Part shown: positions 55,762-64,000 of the stretch, piece after piece
Layout: every line of letters begins with the position of its first letter
How positions within the stretch are numbered: the first letter of the stretch is position 1
Assembly: GCF_029239295.1 (NCBI RefSeq)
Contig: NZ_JAQZBC010000001.1
Location: 1 to 64,000, forward strand
Direction of reading: 5' to 3'
Source of the DNA: Sphingomonas sp.
Lineage (GTDB): Bacteria; Pseudomonadota; Alphaproteobacteria; Sphingomonadales; Sphingomonadaceae
DNA length: 64,000 bases
Position numbers and translations under genes: made by a program
Notes under the pieces: model-generated
Databases searched by the model: none
What the model was told of the DNA's origin: nothing
The model's input: the letters and a program-made list of their open reading frames with translations, nothing else

Positions 55762-57348
55762 TCACTCGCTGTGCACCACTTCTATCTTGCCCTTGGGCTT
55801 CTGCAGCAGCAGCACCAGCGGCACCGCGCCAAAGGAGATCCAGCTCATCAGGTAGAAATCGTCGATATAGGCGATCATCGCCGCCTGCTTGTTCACCATG
55901 CCATCGATCATGGTCATCGCCGCGTCCGAGATCGTGCCTAGGCCGCGCAGCATGTTGAGATCGAAGCCCGACACGACGGTGCCCGTCACGTGCTGCGCCA
56001 GATCGGCGTGGCTGGTTTGCGTGTTGCGAGCCAGGAGCACCGTTACCATCGAAATCCCGGCGGACTGACCGATCGAGCGGAACAGGTTGAGCAGGCTCGA
56101 ACCATCGGTGCGATAGCGTCCATCGAGAGTAGCAAAGGCCATCGCGTTGAGCGGCATGAAGACGAGGCCCATGCCAAGCCCCTGCACGAAGCCTGCGGTC
56201 ACCACCGGCCAGTAATCCTGCTCCAGCGAATAACCTGCCATCTGACGAAGCGAGATGCCGAAGATGATCAGCCCCGCCATGATGACGATACGGGTGTCTA
56301 CCTTGCCCATCAGCCGTCCCGCGAGCCACATGGTGAACAGCACGCCCACGCCGCGCGGAGCCATCATCATCCCGGTGTCGATCACCGGATAGCCGAACAA
56401 ATTCTGCAGCATCGGCGGTAGCAGCGCCATCGGAGCCATGGTCGAGATGCCGACCACCAGCATGAACATCAGGCCGGTGACGAGATTGCGGTTCCTGAAC
56501 AGCGCGCGATCGAACAGCGGCTTCTTGGCGGTCGCGAAGTGGAAGATTGCCAGCCAGGTAAATGCCAGCGCGGCCAGACCCTCGACGATCACCTCCCAGC
56601 TGTCGAACCAGTCCTCGCTCTGACCACGGTCGAGCATCAGCTGAAACGCCGCCACCGCCACGCCCAGATAGATGAAGCCGGCATAGTCGAAGGATCGTCG
56701 CGCCTTGGGTCTGCTTGGCAGCAGGAACCACAGGATGGCGAAGGTGGCGATGCCCACCGGTACGTTGACGTAGAATACCCAGCGCCAATTGTAGCTCTCG
56801 GTCAGCCAGCCACCCAGCACAGGTCCCATGATCGGTCCTACCATCACGCCCATGCCCCAGACGCTCATCGCCTTGGCGGCATTTTCGGGGGCGTTGATGT
56901 CCAGCATCGACGTCTGCGACAAAGGATTGATGAAGGCAGCGAAAACCCCCTGAAACACGCGGAATATCACCATTTCCTCTAGGCTGGTGGCGATGCCGCA
57001 CAGCATGGACGCAATGATGAAACCGGCGGTGGCAATCAGGAAGAGGTTGCGGCTGCCCAGCCGATCGGAGAGCCAGCCCGTCGCGGGCAGGGCGATCGCG
57101 GTGGCGACGATATAGCTCGTCAGGACCCAGGTGACGGTATCCACCGTAGCGCCCAGGCTGGTCATCATGTGTGGCAGCGCGACATTGGCGATTGTGGTGT
57201 CGAGGATCTGCATGATCATCGCACCCATGATGCCAATCGTCAGCAGCCAGCGATGGCGCGTCTCCAACAGCGGCTTGCCTTCTGCCAGGGCAGCAGCAGA
57301 ATGACGCTGACCAGAGGCCGGCCGCGCGGCAGCGGCGCTGGACGCCAC
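55762..57348 (-). CDS. emrB: MFS multidrug efflux permease EmrB (DHA2, 14 TM)
   Basis: 528 residues with 14 hydrophobic helices. Signatures: MQILDTTIANVALPHM (motif D1), LPATGWLSDRLGSR (motif A), RVFQGVFAAFINPLSQT (motif B) and MGPVLGGWLTE (motif C). It starts at GTG 57348, two bases before the emrA stop on its reading strand, so the pair is coupled. EmrB transports drugs and fatty-acid-like uncouplers through EmrA and an outer-membrane channel that is not encoded here. Confidence 0.94.
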   Translation of the reverse strand: MASSAAAARPASGQRHSAAALAEGKPLLETRHRWLLTIGIMGAMIMQILDTTIANVALPHMMTSLGATVDTVTWVLTSYIVATAIALPATGWLSDRLGSRNLFLIATAGFIIASMLCGIATSLEEMVIFRVFQGVFAAFINPLSQTSMLDINAPENAAKAMSVWGMGVMVGPIMGPVLGGWLTESYNWRWVFYVNVPVGIATFAILWFLLPSRPKARRSFDYAGFIYLGVAVAAFQLMLDRGQSEDWFDSWEVIVEGLAALAFTWLAIFHFATAKKPLFDRALFRNRNLVTGLMFMLVVGISTMAPMALLPPMLQNLFGYPVIDTGMMMAPRGVGVLFTMWLAGRLMGKVDTRIVIMAGLIIFGISLRQMAGYSLEQDYWPVVTAGFVQGLGMGLVFMPLNAMAFATLDGRYRTDGSSLLNLFRSIGQSAGISMVTVLLARNTQTSHADLAQHVTGTVVSGFDLNMLRGLGTISDAAMTMIDGMVNKQAAMIAYIDDFYLMSWISFGAVPLVLLLQKPKGKIEVVHSE

Positions 57349-57349
57349 C

Positions 57350-58447
57350 TCAGCGCGCTCCGGTATCGATCGTCACATCGGTCGACAGGCCAGCGATCAT
57401 CGCTCGTGGCGGGGTGCCGTTGATCGCGATCCGCACCGGAACGCGCTGCGTCACCTTGACCCAATTGCCGTTCGCGTTCTGAGCCGGGAGAACCGAAAAC
57501 TCGCTGCCGGTTCCAGCGCCGATGGAATCCACGCGCCCATGAACCTTCATCCCGGGATAGGCATCGAATTCCATTTCGGCCGGCTGGCCCACCCGCATGT
57601 GATTAAGGTCGGTTTCCTTGAAGTTGGCCTCCACCCACGCCCGATCGCTGACGACCAAGCTTAGCGCCGGGACGCCCGACGGCGTGATGTTGCCCACCTG
57701 CAACCGGTTCGTCTGGCTGACGACACCATCGGTGCGCGCACGAACGACGGTGCGATCCAGGTTCATGGCGGCCTGGGCGCGCTTGGCGAGCGCAACCTGA
57801 ATGGCGGCGGGCTGCCCCGCGCCACCGCCAGATCCGATCTGCTGGCGCGCGCGCGCGGCGGCGGCTTCGCCCGTTGCGATCTTCGCCTTGGCGGCTTCAA
57901 CCGCCTGCACCGCCGCGTCCACATTGGCGCGCGTGGTGAAGCCCCGCTTCATTAATTCCGCCTGCCGCCGATAGGTCGCGTCGGCGAGTGTCAGCTCCGC
58001 TCGCGCGCTTTGGATGTCCGCAGCGGCGCTTCCGGTGTCAGTTGCCATGGTGGCCACGGATACGCGGGCGGTGGCCAGATCAGCATCGGCCTGGGCCAAA
58101 GCGATCCGATAAGGCTCCGGATCGATCCGGAACAGGACGTCACCCGCCTTGACGCGCTGGTTCTCGCGCACATTCACTGCCACGATCCGGCCCGAAACGT
58201 CGGGACTGACCGAGATCATATCCTGCCGGACGTAAGCATTGTCGGTGGTGATGTAGCGGCCGGAGGTGAAGTAGAAGAACGCACCCACAGCGGCGATCAG
58301 TAGCGGAACGCCAAACATCAGCAGGGGGCGCAGCCAGGCGCGCTTTCGCACCGGTGTTTCGGTCTTCGCGGCCGGGTCGATCGCCATCTGCTCTCCCGTC
58401 TGCTCTCCGGCGGCGGCAGGGTCGCGGGTCGGGTCTGCATCAGCCAT
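57350..58447 (-). CDS. emrA: Efflux membrane-fusion protein EmrA (HlyD family)
   Basis: 365 residues: a cytoplasmic lead, a membrane anchor near 40-60 (LRPLLMFGVPLLIAAVGAFFYF), barrel-sandwich lipoyl halves (GRIVAVNVRENQRVKAGDVLFRIDP) and a helical hairpin around 90-190 with AQADADLATARVSVATMA. The C-terminal beta-barrel has RTDGVVSQTNRLQVGNITPSG. ATG 58447 is preceded by AGGAGG and overlaps the marR stop. It links EmrB to an outer-membrane channel across the periplasm. Confidence 0.94.
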   Translation of the reverse strand: MADADPTRDPAAAGEQTGEQMAIDPAAKTETPVRKRAWLRPLLMFGVPLLIAAVGAFFYFTSGRYITTDNAYVRQDMISVSPDVSGRIVAVNVRENQRVKAGDVLFRIDPEPYRIALAQADADLATARVSVATMATDTGSAAADIQSARAELTLADATYRRQAELMKRGFTTRANVDAAVQAVEAAKAKIATGEAAAARARQQIGSGGGAGQPAAIQVALAKRAQAAMNLDRTVVRARTDGVVSQTNRLQVGNITPSGVPALSLVVSDRAWVEANFKETDLNHMRVGQPAEMEFDAYPGMKVHGRVDSIGAGTGSEFSVLPAQNANGNWVKVTQRVPVRIAINGTPPRAMIAGLSTDVTIDTGAR

Positions 58448-58883
58448 TGATCGCCTCCTGATCTTCGGCAGGGTCAAGATTGTCGCGGATGCGCTGAAGA
58501 AGATCGATCATCATGTCCGTCTGCTCGCCGGAAATACCCCGCAGCGCTTGGGCCATCAGCTCGTCGGCGGTGGCATGAAGCTCCTCCAACACCGGTCGCG
58601 CCTTTGGTGTGAGGTACAATCGCCACGCGCGTCGATCTTTTGGATCCCGCCGACGCTCCACCAGCCCTGCCTCTTCCATTCGATCCACCAAGCGGCACAG
58701 GGTGATCGGCTCGACTTCCAGCAGATCGGCGAGGCCGCCCTGGTTGATCCCCTCATGCCTGCTGATGCCCAGCAGCGCCTTCCACTGAGCGCGAGTGGCG
58801 CCGTGCTGACGTGCGCGCTCGTCGAAGCGCTTGCGGAGTAAGCGTGATGTATCGCTCAGCAGAAATCCGAAGGTCTCGGTCAT
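58440..58883 (-). CDS. MarR-family transcriptional regulator of the emr operon
   Basis: 147 residues. The winged helix-turn-helix region is EGINQGGLADLLEVEPITLCRLVDRMEEAGLVERRRDPKDRRAW, flanked by helical dimerisation segments; the whole resembles EmrR/MprA-type MarR proteins. It is the first gene of the minus-strand efflux operon and overlaps emrA by eight bases. Starts at ATG 58883 or 58895. An inverted repeat at 58897-58910, just upstream, is a likely autoregulatory operator. Ligand unknown; typical ones are phenolic or lipophilic. Confidence 0.92.
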   Translation of the reverse strand: MTETFGFLLSDTSRLLRKRFDERARQHGATRAQWKALLGISRHEGINQGGLADLLEVEPITLCRLVDRMEEAGLVERRRDPKDRRAWRLYLTPKARPVLEELHATADELMAQALRGISGEQTDMMIDLLQRIRDNLDPAEDQEAING

Positions 58884-58896
58884 GACCCTGCGCATA

Positions 58897-58910
58897 ATAA
58901 GCAGGCTTAT
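58897..58910. promoter_or_regulatory. Candidate MarR operator
   Basis: ATAAGC separated by two bases from GCTTAT is a perfect 6-bp dyad right before the marR start. Its size and position suit MarR autoregulation; the GFA-family gene diverges 93 bases away and could share the control. Confidence 0.55.
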
Positions 58911-59002
58911 GAATTGAAAGTCTCTGTGTCACAGCAGTCCCGCGCGTGCCACCAAAGTACCGATGCAGCGTTTGACTGAGGCAACCCTGCAGGCAGTTAA
59001 TC

Positions 59003-59464
59003 ATGAACACGGACGGCCTTGGAACGAAAATGGAGGGCGGCTGCCAATGCGGTCGCATCCGCTATGTCGCGCTGATCGCGGGCGGCGACGCCTATTTGTG
59101 TCATTGCCGGATGTGCCAGCGGGCGACGGGCGGGGTGTCGATCGCCTTCAAGAATATCCCGGCCGAGCACCTTACGTGGCTGACCGAACCGGATTGGTAT
59201 CAGTCATCACCGATCGCCCAGCGGCCGTTCTGCGCGACGTGCGGAACGCCGTTAGGCTTTGCGTTCCTCCAAGATGTTCAGAACGTCGACATCACCGTCG
59301 GCAGCTTCGATGATCCATCGCGCTTCCGGCCGGTCCACCATTACGCCGTGGAAAGCATGCATGAGGCATGGATCGACACGCGCGACTTGCCACGCATGCG
59401 CAGTGAGCAGAATGAGGGCGTCATCAAACGCTGGATGGACGCTTGTGGCAAAACTCCCGACTGA
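59003..59464 (+). CDS. GFA family protein (glutathione-dependent formaldehyde-activating type)
   Basis: 153 residues. Two zinc-type cysteine sets are visible: Cys14/Cys16 (GCQCG), Cys33/Cys35/Cys38 (CHCRMC) and Cys77/Cys80 (CATCG), the pattern of the Gfa/CENP-V domain. The rest is beta-rich with GGVSIAFKN and FLQDVQNVDITVGSFDDP. The family name comes from one enzyme said to combine formaldehyde and glutathione; most members have no proven activity. The last 20 bases overlap the hydrolase that follows. Confidence 0.85.
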   Translation: MNTDGLGTKMEGGCQCGRIRYVALIAGGDAYLCHCRMCQRATGGVSIAFKNIPAEHLTWLTEPDWYQSSPIAQRPFCATCGTPLGFAFLQDVQNVDITVGSFDDPSRFRPVHHYAVESMHEAWIDTRDLPRMRSEQNEGVIKRWMDACGKTPD

Positions 59465-60206
59465 GACGCAGTATTTCAACAGCTTCGACGGAACGAGGCT
59501 GGCATGGCGCGAAATGGGGGAGGGGCGCCCGCTTGTCCTGCTCCATGGTTATTTCTCCGACGCGAACACCAACTGGATCCGCTACGGCCATGCGGAGGCA
59601 ATCGCGGCGAAGGGCTTTCGGGTCATCATGCCGGACCTGCGAGCGCACGGGGAGAGTGATAAACCGCACGACGCGGCAGCTTACCCCGCTGACGCGCTGG
59701 CGAAGGACGGCCATGCGCTGATCGCGCATCTTGAACTCACCGACTATGATCTGGGTGGCTATTCGCTCGGCGCACGCACGACCGCGCGGATGCTGGCTAC
59801 GGGCGCCAGCCCGGGCCGCGTCATCTTCTCCGGCATGGGGCTTGAAGGTCTGACCAATTCGGAACGCCGCGCCGATCACTTCCGCAACATCCTCACCAAT
59901 CTTGGCCAGCATGAGCGCGGAAGCCCCGCATGGCTCGCCGAGGCATTCCTCAAAACGACTGGCGGCGATCCCGTCGCGCTGCTCCGCGTGATCGACACCT
60001 TCGTGTCCACGCCGCGCGAGGAAGTGGCGCGCTTTTCGTGGCCCACGCTCGTGGTCAATGGCGTCGATGATGACGACAATGGCTCCGCCGCCGCGCTTGC
60101 TGGCCTGTTGCCGAACGCGAGGCTGGTCGAGATCCCCGGCAACCACATGAGTTGTGTCACCAAGGCCGAACTAGGCCGGGCGATAGCTGATTTTCTCCGC
60201 GCTTGA
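59445..60206 (+). CDS. Alpha/beta hydrolase
   Basis: 253 residues from GTG 59445, which lies inside the end of the GFA gene; no ATG suits the family N-terminus (ETQYFNSFDGTRLAWREMG). The nucleophile is in GGYSLGARTT, the oxyanion residues in LLHGYFSD, and the acid/histidine pair likely VVNGVDDDDNG and EIPGNHMSC. It resembles small esterase/epoxide-hydrolase-like proteins. Cotranslation with GFA suggests linked roles; the substrate is unknown. Confidence 0.82.
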   Translation: MAKLPTETQYFNSFDGTRLAWREMGEGRPLVLLHGYFSDANTNWIRYGHAEAIAAKGFRVIMPDLRAHGESDKPHDAAAYPADALAKDGHALIAHLELTDYDLGGYSLGARTTARMLATGASPGRVIFSGMGLEGLTNSERRADHFRNILTNLGQHERGSPAWLAEAFLKTTGGDPVALLRVIDTFVSTPREEVARFSWPTLVVNGVDDDDNGSAAALAGLLPNARLVEIPGNHMSCVTKAELGRAIADFLRA

Positions 60207-60262
60207 CCGCTGACAGGCCACGTTTCAGTGTCGGCACATAGTCAGACTTCATAAGGACTTAC

Positions 60263-62095
60263 ATGATCCGCCATCTCTCGTCGCTGGCTGCGCTCGCCGT
60301 GGCTCTTGCCGCGGTGCCCGCTGCTGCCCAACAAACCACCTCGACGCCCGCTGCCGCCCCTACCGTTGCGCAGGCCGACGCCTTTGTCGCTGCCGTGGAG
60401 AAGGAGTTCGCCGCACTCAGCGTCGACGTGGCGCGGATTTCATGGGTGAACGCGACCTACATCACGGAGGATACGGACGCCCTCGCAGCTGCCGCTGGCG
60501 GCCGGTACACTGAACGCGCGGTCGAGGTCGCGAACGAAGCCGCACGTTACCGCGCGCTGCCAGGGCTATCTGCAGACACCCGCCGCAAGCTGGACCTGAT
60601 CATTGGCGGCATCACCCTGCCAGCGCCGACGCGTCCGGGCGCAGCGGAGGAATTGTCCACCCTCTTCACCCGTATGGGTTCCAGCTACGGCAAAGGCCGC
60701 GGCACCCTGAACGGCAAGCCGATCAATGGGTCGGACATCGAAGCGGCAATGGGTGAGGAACGTGACCCTGCCAAGCTGAAGGAGATGTGGGTCAGCTGGC
60801 ACGATAATGTCGGTGCGCCGATGCGGCCCGACTATCTCAAGGCAACGAAGCTGACGAACGAGGGCGCCGTCGGCCTCGGCTTCAAGGACGCAGGCGCCCT
60901 CTGGCGCTCGGGCTATGACATGCAGCCCGATCAGTTTGCCGCAATGACGGACAAACTGTGGGCAGAAGTGGAGCCGCTCTATCAGGCGCTTCACACCTAT
61001 GTTCGCTGGAAGCTCAACGAGAAGTACGGTGACGCCGTTCAATCAAAGACCGGCCCGATCCGCGCGGACCTACTCGGAAACATGTGGGCGCAGGAATGGG
61101 GCAACATCTATGACGTCGTGGCCCCGGCCGGTACTGGTGATCTGGGGTACGACATCGGCGACTTGCTGAAAGCGAAGCAATATGACCCGGTTAAGATGGT
61201 CAGAACGGGTGAAGGTTTCTATTCCTCGCTTGGTTTCGCGCCGCTCCCCGAGACGTTCTGGACCCGCTCACAAATTGTGAAGCCGCTCGATCGCGAAGTG
61301 ATTTGCCACGCGAGCGCATGGGATATCGACAATATCGATGATCTGCGGATCAAGATGTGCACCAAGGTGAACTCGGACGATTTCATCACGATCCATCATG
61401 AGCTTGGGCACAATTATTACCAGCGGGCGTACAATAAACAGCCGTTCCTCTACAAAAACGGTGCGAACGACGGCTTCCACGAAGCGATCGGTGACTTCGT
61501 GGCGCTGTCGATCACGCCTGATTATCTCGTTAAGATCAACCTTCTCGATCCGGCCCGCGTGCCTGCCGCCGACAAGGACATCGGCCTGCTTCTGCGTCAG
61601 GCGATGGACAAGATCGCGTTCCTCCCATTTGGTCTACTGATCGACAAGTGGCGCTGGCAGGTCTTCTCTGGTGAGATTGAGCCTGGCCAGCTTCAGGCGG
61701 GGTGGGACAAGCTCCGGCTGCAATATCAAGGTATTGTGCCGCCTGTCGCTCGTGATGAAAGCAAATTTGACGCAGGCGCGAAGTATCACGTCGCGGCCGG
61801 CGTGCCTTACACTCGCTACTTCCTTGCGCGTATCCTGCAGTTTCAGTTCTACGAAGCGGCATGCAAGCAGGCGGGATGGAAGGGCCCATTGCACCGGTGC
61901 TCGTTTTTTGGCGACAAGGCCGTCGGTGCACGGCTCGACGCGATGATGAAGATGGGGCAGTCCAAGCCTTGGCCAGATGCGCTGCAGGTCTTTACCGGCA
62001 CACGTGAGATGTCCGGTAAATCAATGATGGCCTACTTCGCCCCTCTCAAGAAATGGCTCGACGAACAGAATAAGGGAAAGCCAACCGGCTGGTAA
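60263..62095 (+). CDS. M2 family peptidyl-dipeptidase (ACE-like)
   Basis: 610-residue zinc peptidase of the angiotensin-converting-enzyme family. A signal peptide (MIRHLSSLAALAVALAAVPAAA) sends it to the periplasm. The zinc site is HHELGHNYYQ with His379 and His383, and the third ligand Glu407 in the FHEAIGDF block; WVNATYITEDTDALAA and MWAQEWGNIYDVV are also conserved. It removes dipeptides from peptide C-termini. AAGGA precedes the ATG at 60263. It is an orphan between a hydrolase and an H1-like gene. Confidence 0.94.
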   Translation: MIRHLSSLAALAVALAAVPAAAQQTTSTPAAAPTVAQADAFVAAVEKEFAALSVDVARISWVNATYITEDTDALAAAAGGRYTERAVEVANEAARYRALPGLSADTRRKLDLIIGGITLPAPTRPGAAEELSTLFTRMGSSYGKGRGTLNGKPINGSDIEAAMGEERDPAKLKEMWVSWHDNVGAPMRPDYLKATKLTNEGAVGLGFKDAGALWRSGYDMQPDQFAAMTDKLWAEVEPLYQALHTYVRWKLNEKYGDAVQSKTGPIRADLLGNMWAQEWGNIYDVVAPAGTGDLGYDIGDLLKAKQYDPVKMVRTGEGFYSSLGFAPLPETFWTRSQIVKPLDREVICHASAWDIDNIDDLRIKMCTKVNSDDFITIHHELGHNYYQRAYNKQPFLYKNGANDGFHEAIGDFVALSITPDYLVKINLLDPARVPAADKDIGLLLRQAMDKIAFLPFGLLIDKWRWQVFSGEIEPGQLQAGWDKLRLQYQGIVPPVARDESKFDAGAKYHVAAGVPYTRYFLARILQFQFYEAACKQAGWKGPLHRCSFFGDKAVGARLDAMMKMGQSKPWPDALQVFTGTREMSGKSMMAYFAPLKKWLDEQNKGKPTGW

Positions 62096-62111
62096 GAAGT
62101 CGAAAAGGCGT

Positions 62112-62141
62112 GCCGGGTCTCTCCGCACGGGAGAGCCCGGC
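62112..62141. terminator. Hairpin between the peptidase and H1-like genes
   Basis: A 12-bp stem with one bulged T (62112-62124 with 62129-62141). The minus-strand side is followed by CGCCTTTTCG, so it may stop the convergent minus transcript best. Confidence 0.55.
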
Positions 62142-62182
62142 GCCCTTGCCAATCTAATGCATAAACAGCGCCGGCCCGGCAG

Positions 62183-62749
62183 CTAGTTCGCGCCCGGGAT
62201 AACGTTCTCGTCGGCGATGCCTGCGTTGAACGAAGCCGTGGCGTCGGTCCCGTCAGGCATATGAGCGTGCCCCGACTGGTCTGTCGGCTGTTCCTTGCTG
62301 GTGGCCGCTTTGTCGCCAGCTTTCATCTTGGGTGATGCCGGCGCGCTGTCGCCGTCGTCCTTGCGAAGCGTGGAGCCGCGTAACGACAGGAGAGCAGCCG
62401 TCGCTGCGGCACCTACCGCCGCCAAGCCGCCGGCGATCGCCGCCTTATTCTTCCACACCGGCGTCTTGGCAGAAGCGGCGCTAGAGGCTGCCCTTGGTTT
62501 CGTGGGGCGTTTTGGCGGCGGGGTCGCGCGCTTGGACGAGCGAGGTTTGGGCGGCGCAGCCGGCTTTTTGGCGGCCGCGGCGGTTTCGCTCGACTTTGCC
62601 GTCGAACTGGCCGGCTTTCGCTTAGGTCTTGCCGCGGGCTTGCTCGCCGCTGCAGTGTCGGCCGGCTTGCTGGCGGTACTTTTCCGCGGAGCCCGGCGTG
62701 CAGGCGGCTTTGGCGCGGTTGCTGCCGGTGTCTCTTCATTGTCGGCCAT
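62183..62749 (-). CDS. Histone H1-like lysine/alanine/proline-rich protein with a membrane segment
   Basis: 188 residues. Residues 13-95 are a low-complexity basic tail of Ala, Lys, Pro, Arg and Ser (for example RRAPRKSTASKP, RPKRKPASST), like eukaryotic H1 tails. A hydrophobic helix (about 102-124, AAIAGGLAAVGAAATAALLSL) follows, then an acidic/hydrophilic C-terminus ending NVIPGAN. The combination of a DNA-binding-like tail with a membrane segment suggests nucleoid-membrane contact; that is inference. GGGGAG precedes the ATG. It is the only minus-strand gene between the M2 peptidase and amn. Confidence 0.75.
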   Translation of the reverse strand: MADNEETPAATAPKPPARRAPRKSTASKPADTAAASKPAARPKRKPASSTAKSSETAAAAKKPAAPPKPRSSKRATPPPKRPTKPRAASSAASAKTPVWKNKAAIAGGLAAVGAAATAALLSLRGSTLRKDDGDSAPASPKMKAGDKAATSKEQPTDQSGHAHMPDGTDATASFNAGIADENVIPGAN

Positions 62750-62854
62750 GATCTGCTCCCCTTGTCACATACGGTATGGCCGGTAACGCAGCGAAGAGAC
62801 GAATCGTTTCGTCGTGAACAGTGAGGGCAGGCCTCACTGTTCACGCGCAGAGCA

Positions 62855-64000
62855 TCAGCGGAATGGTGGCTCGTTGAAGGCGCGCAGCTTGCGACTGTGC
62901 AGCTTCTGTCCCTCCCGCCAGAGTTCTTCACAGGTCTCGATCCCGATGCGTATGTGCTCGGAGATAGCGCGCTCGTAGAAACGGTTTGCTTGTCCTGGCA
63001 GTTTCAATTCGCCGTGCAGCGGCTTGTCAGACACGCACAGCAAGGTGCCGTAAGGGACGCGAAAGCGGAAACCTTGTGCGGCAATGGTGGCCGACTCCAT
63101 GTCGATACCAACGGCTCGACTAAGCGAAAAGCGCAGCGCCGAGCGGCTATAGCGAAGCTCCCAATTACGATCGTCGGTAGTGACGATCGTTCCGGTCCGC
63201 AGCCGGCGCTTCAACTCTTCGCCTGACTGACCCGAGACGGTTTCCGCAGCCCGCGCCAGCGCCTGCTGAACTTCGGCGATGGCGGGGACGGGAATCTCTG
63301 GGGGCAACATGTCGTCGAGCACGTGATCGTCGCGCAGGTATGCATGGGCCAGCACATAATCGCCGATGCGCTGTGAAGGCCGCAGCCCGCCGCAGTGGCC
63401 GATCATCATCCAGGCATCAGGGCGCGTGACGGCGAGATGATCCGTGATCGTTTTCGCGTTTGAGGGGCCCACGCCAATATTGACGAGAGTGATGCCGGAG
63501 CGATCCGGAGCAATGAGGTGATAGGCTGGCATCTGAAGTCGGCGCCACGCGCTATCGTCCAGGATCGCTGGATCGTCGCCAGGTTGGAACATGACGCCGC
63601 CCGGGCCGGCCAAGGCCGTGAAGCGACTTTCACCCGAAACCTGGCTCGCTCCCCAGCGAACGAATTCATCGACATAACGATGATAGTTGGTGAACAAAAC
63701 GTACCGCTGCACGTGCTCTGGAGCTGTCCCGGTATAATGGCGCAGGCGTGCGAGACTGAAGTCGGTACGCAGGCCATCGAACAAGGCGAGCGGCCGCGTG
63801 CCGTCAATCGACGCCCAGAGGCCATCCGCGATTTCGTCCCCGATGTGCGCCAGCTCGGTGGCCGGGAAGTGGCGCGCCAATTCTGCTGCTGACACCTCGT
63901 CCAAGCTAAGCGCATGACCGGCATCGAGAACGTAGGGGAACGGTATCTCTGTCGCTCCCGCGACTGCTTCTACGGAGATGTCATAATCTTCCATCAGAAG
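62855..64000 (-). CDS. amn: AMP nucleosidase, 3' part (cut by window edge)
   Basis: Hydrolyses AMP to adenine and ribose-5-phosphate. The visible 381 codons start beyond the right edge; the first ATG in frame (63994) is internal, since the aligned E. coli protein has about 110 further residues upstream. Markers: IPFPYVLDAGHALSLD, FSLARLRHYTGTAPEHVQ, GVGPSNAKTITDHLA, IGHCGGLRPSQRIGDYV and the tail LHSRKLRAFNEPPFR, near-identical to enterobacterial Amn. The N-terminal regulatory domain is missing from the window, not from the gene. Confidence 0.92.
   Translation of the reverse strand, partial: LLMEDYDISVEAVAGATEIPFPYVLDAGHALSLDEVSAAELARHFPATELAHIGDEIADGLWASIDGTRPLALFDGLRTDFSLARLRHYTGTAPEHVQRYVLFTNYHRYVDEFVRWGASQVSGESRFTALAGPGGVMFQPGDDPAILDDSAWRRLQMPAYHLIAPDRSGITLVNIGVGPSNAKTITDHLAVTRPDAWMMIGHCGGLRPSQRIGDYVLAHAYLRDDHVLDDMLPPEIPVPAIAEVQQALARAAETVSGQSGEELKRRLRTGTIVTTDDRNWELRYSRSALRFSLSRAVGIDMESATIAAQGFRFRVPYGTLLCVSDKPLHGELKLPGQANRFYERAISEHIRIGIETCEELWREGQKLHSRKLRAFNEPPFR

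Overview
The window is about 65% GC, densely packed and organised as a normal chromosomal segment; no insertion sequence, phage, CRISPR array, tRNA or rRNA is visible. Gene content points to Sphingomonadaceae (Sphingomonas or a close relative): a serine palmitoyltransferase whose length and active-site residue numbers match the Sphingomonas paucimobilis enzyme as I remember it, an archaeal/eukaryotic-type ProRS, a Tad/Cpa pilus locus, a tandem glycine riboswitch before gcvT, and an argD-argF-hslO cluster.

Layout. 1-9.6 kb (minus strand): lptG (cut by the window edge) and lptF, a hybrid histidine kinase, then a sphingolipid cluster (spt, a dedicated acyl carrier protein, a CerR-like reductase) coupled to proB, followed by pth, rplY and a TraB/GumN-type protein. 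9.7-15.4 kb (plus): glyQ-glyS and ppdK, closed by a strong bidirectional terminator. 15.6-23.2 kb (minus): a coiled-coil membrane protein and Tad genes cpaA-cpaB-cpaC-cpaD-cpaE-tadB-tadC, without the motor ATPase or a pilin. 23.3-28.5 kb: lysophospholipase-like hydrolase, FAD oxidoreductase, rnhA-thrB, ispH and a lipoprotein. 28.5-33.7 kb (plus): tandem glycine riboswitch and the glycine cleavage operon gcvT-gcvH-gcvPA-gcvPB. 33.7-40 kb: DUF885 peptidase, EamA transporter, proS with a thioesterase, a VOC protein and an AIM24 protein. 40.2-46.4 kb (plus): metY, argD, argF, hslO, queC, queE. 46.5-51 kb (minus): DedA protein, UdgX-type uracil-DNA glycosylase, hemerythrin, then an inositol cassette (cytidylyltransferase and ino1) facing a divergent CDP-alcohol phosphotransferase (51.1-52 kb). 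52-64 kb: sodC, fur, rimI-tsaB, nitroreductase, nfuA, a marR-emrA-emrB efflux operon, a GFA-family protein with an overlapping hydrolase, an M2 (ACE-type) peptidase, an H1-like basic protein and amn (cut by the right edge).

How the genes relate. Two lipid-related modules stand out. The first makes 3-ketosphinganine on a dedicated ACP and probably reduces a keto intermediate; it sits immediately beside LptF/LptG, the permease pair of the LPS exporter, which is suggestive in a lineage known for replacing LPS with glycosphingolipids. The second can make inositol-1-phosphate, activate it as CDP-inositol and pass it to a membrane acceptor; the acceptor is unknown, and an inositol-phosphate lipid (including a sphingolipid) or a di-inositol compound are the leading possibilities. 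Most of the remainder is housekeeping: amino acid metabolism, aminoacyl-tRNA synthetases, queuosine precursors, tRNA modification and metal homeostasis.

Start codons were re-chosen where a Shine-Dalgarno sequence or family N-terminus supported an internal start. No searches could be run; family calls rest on recognised motifs, lengths and gene order.
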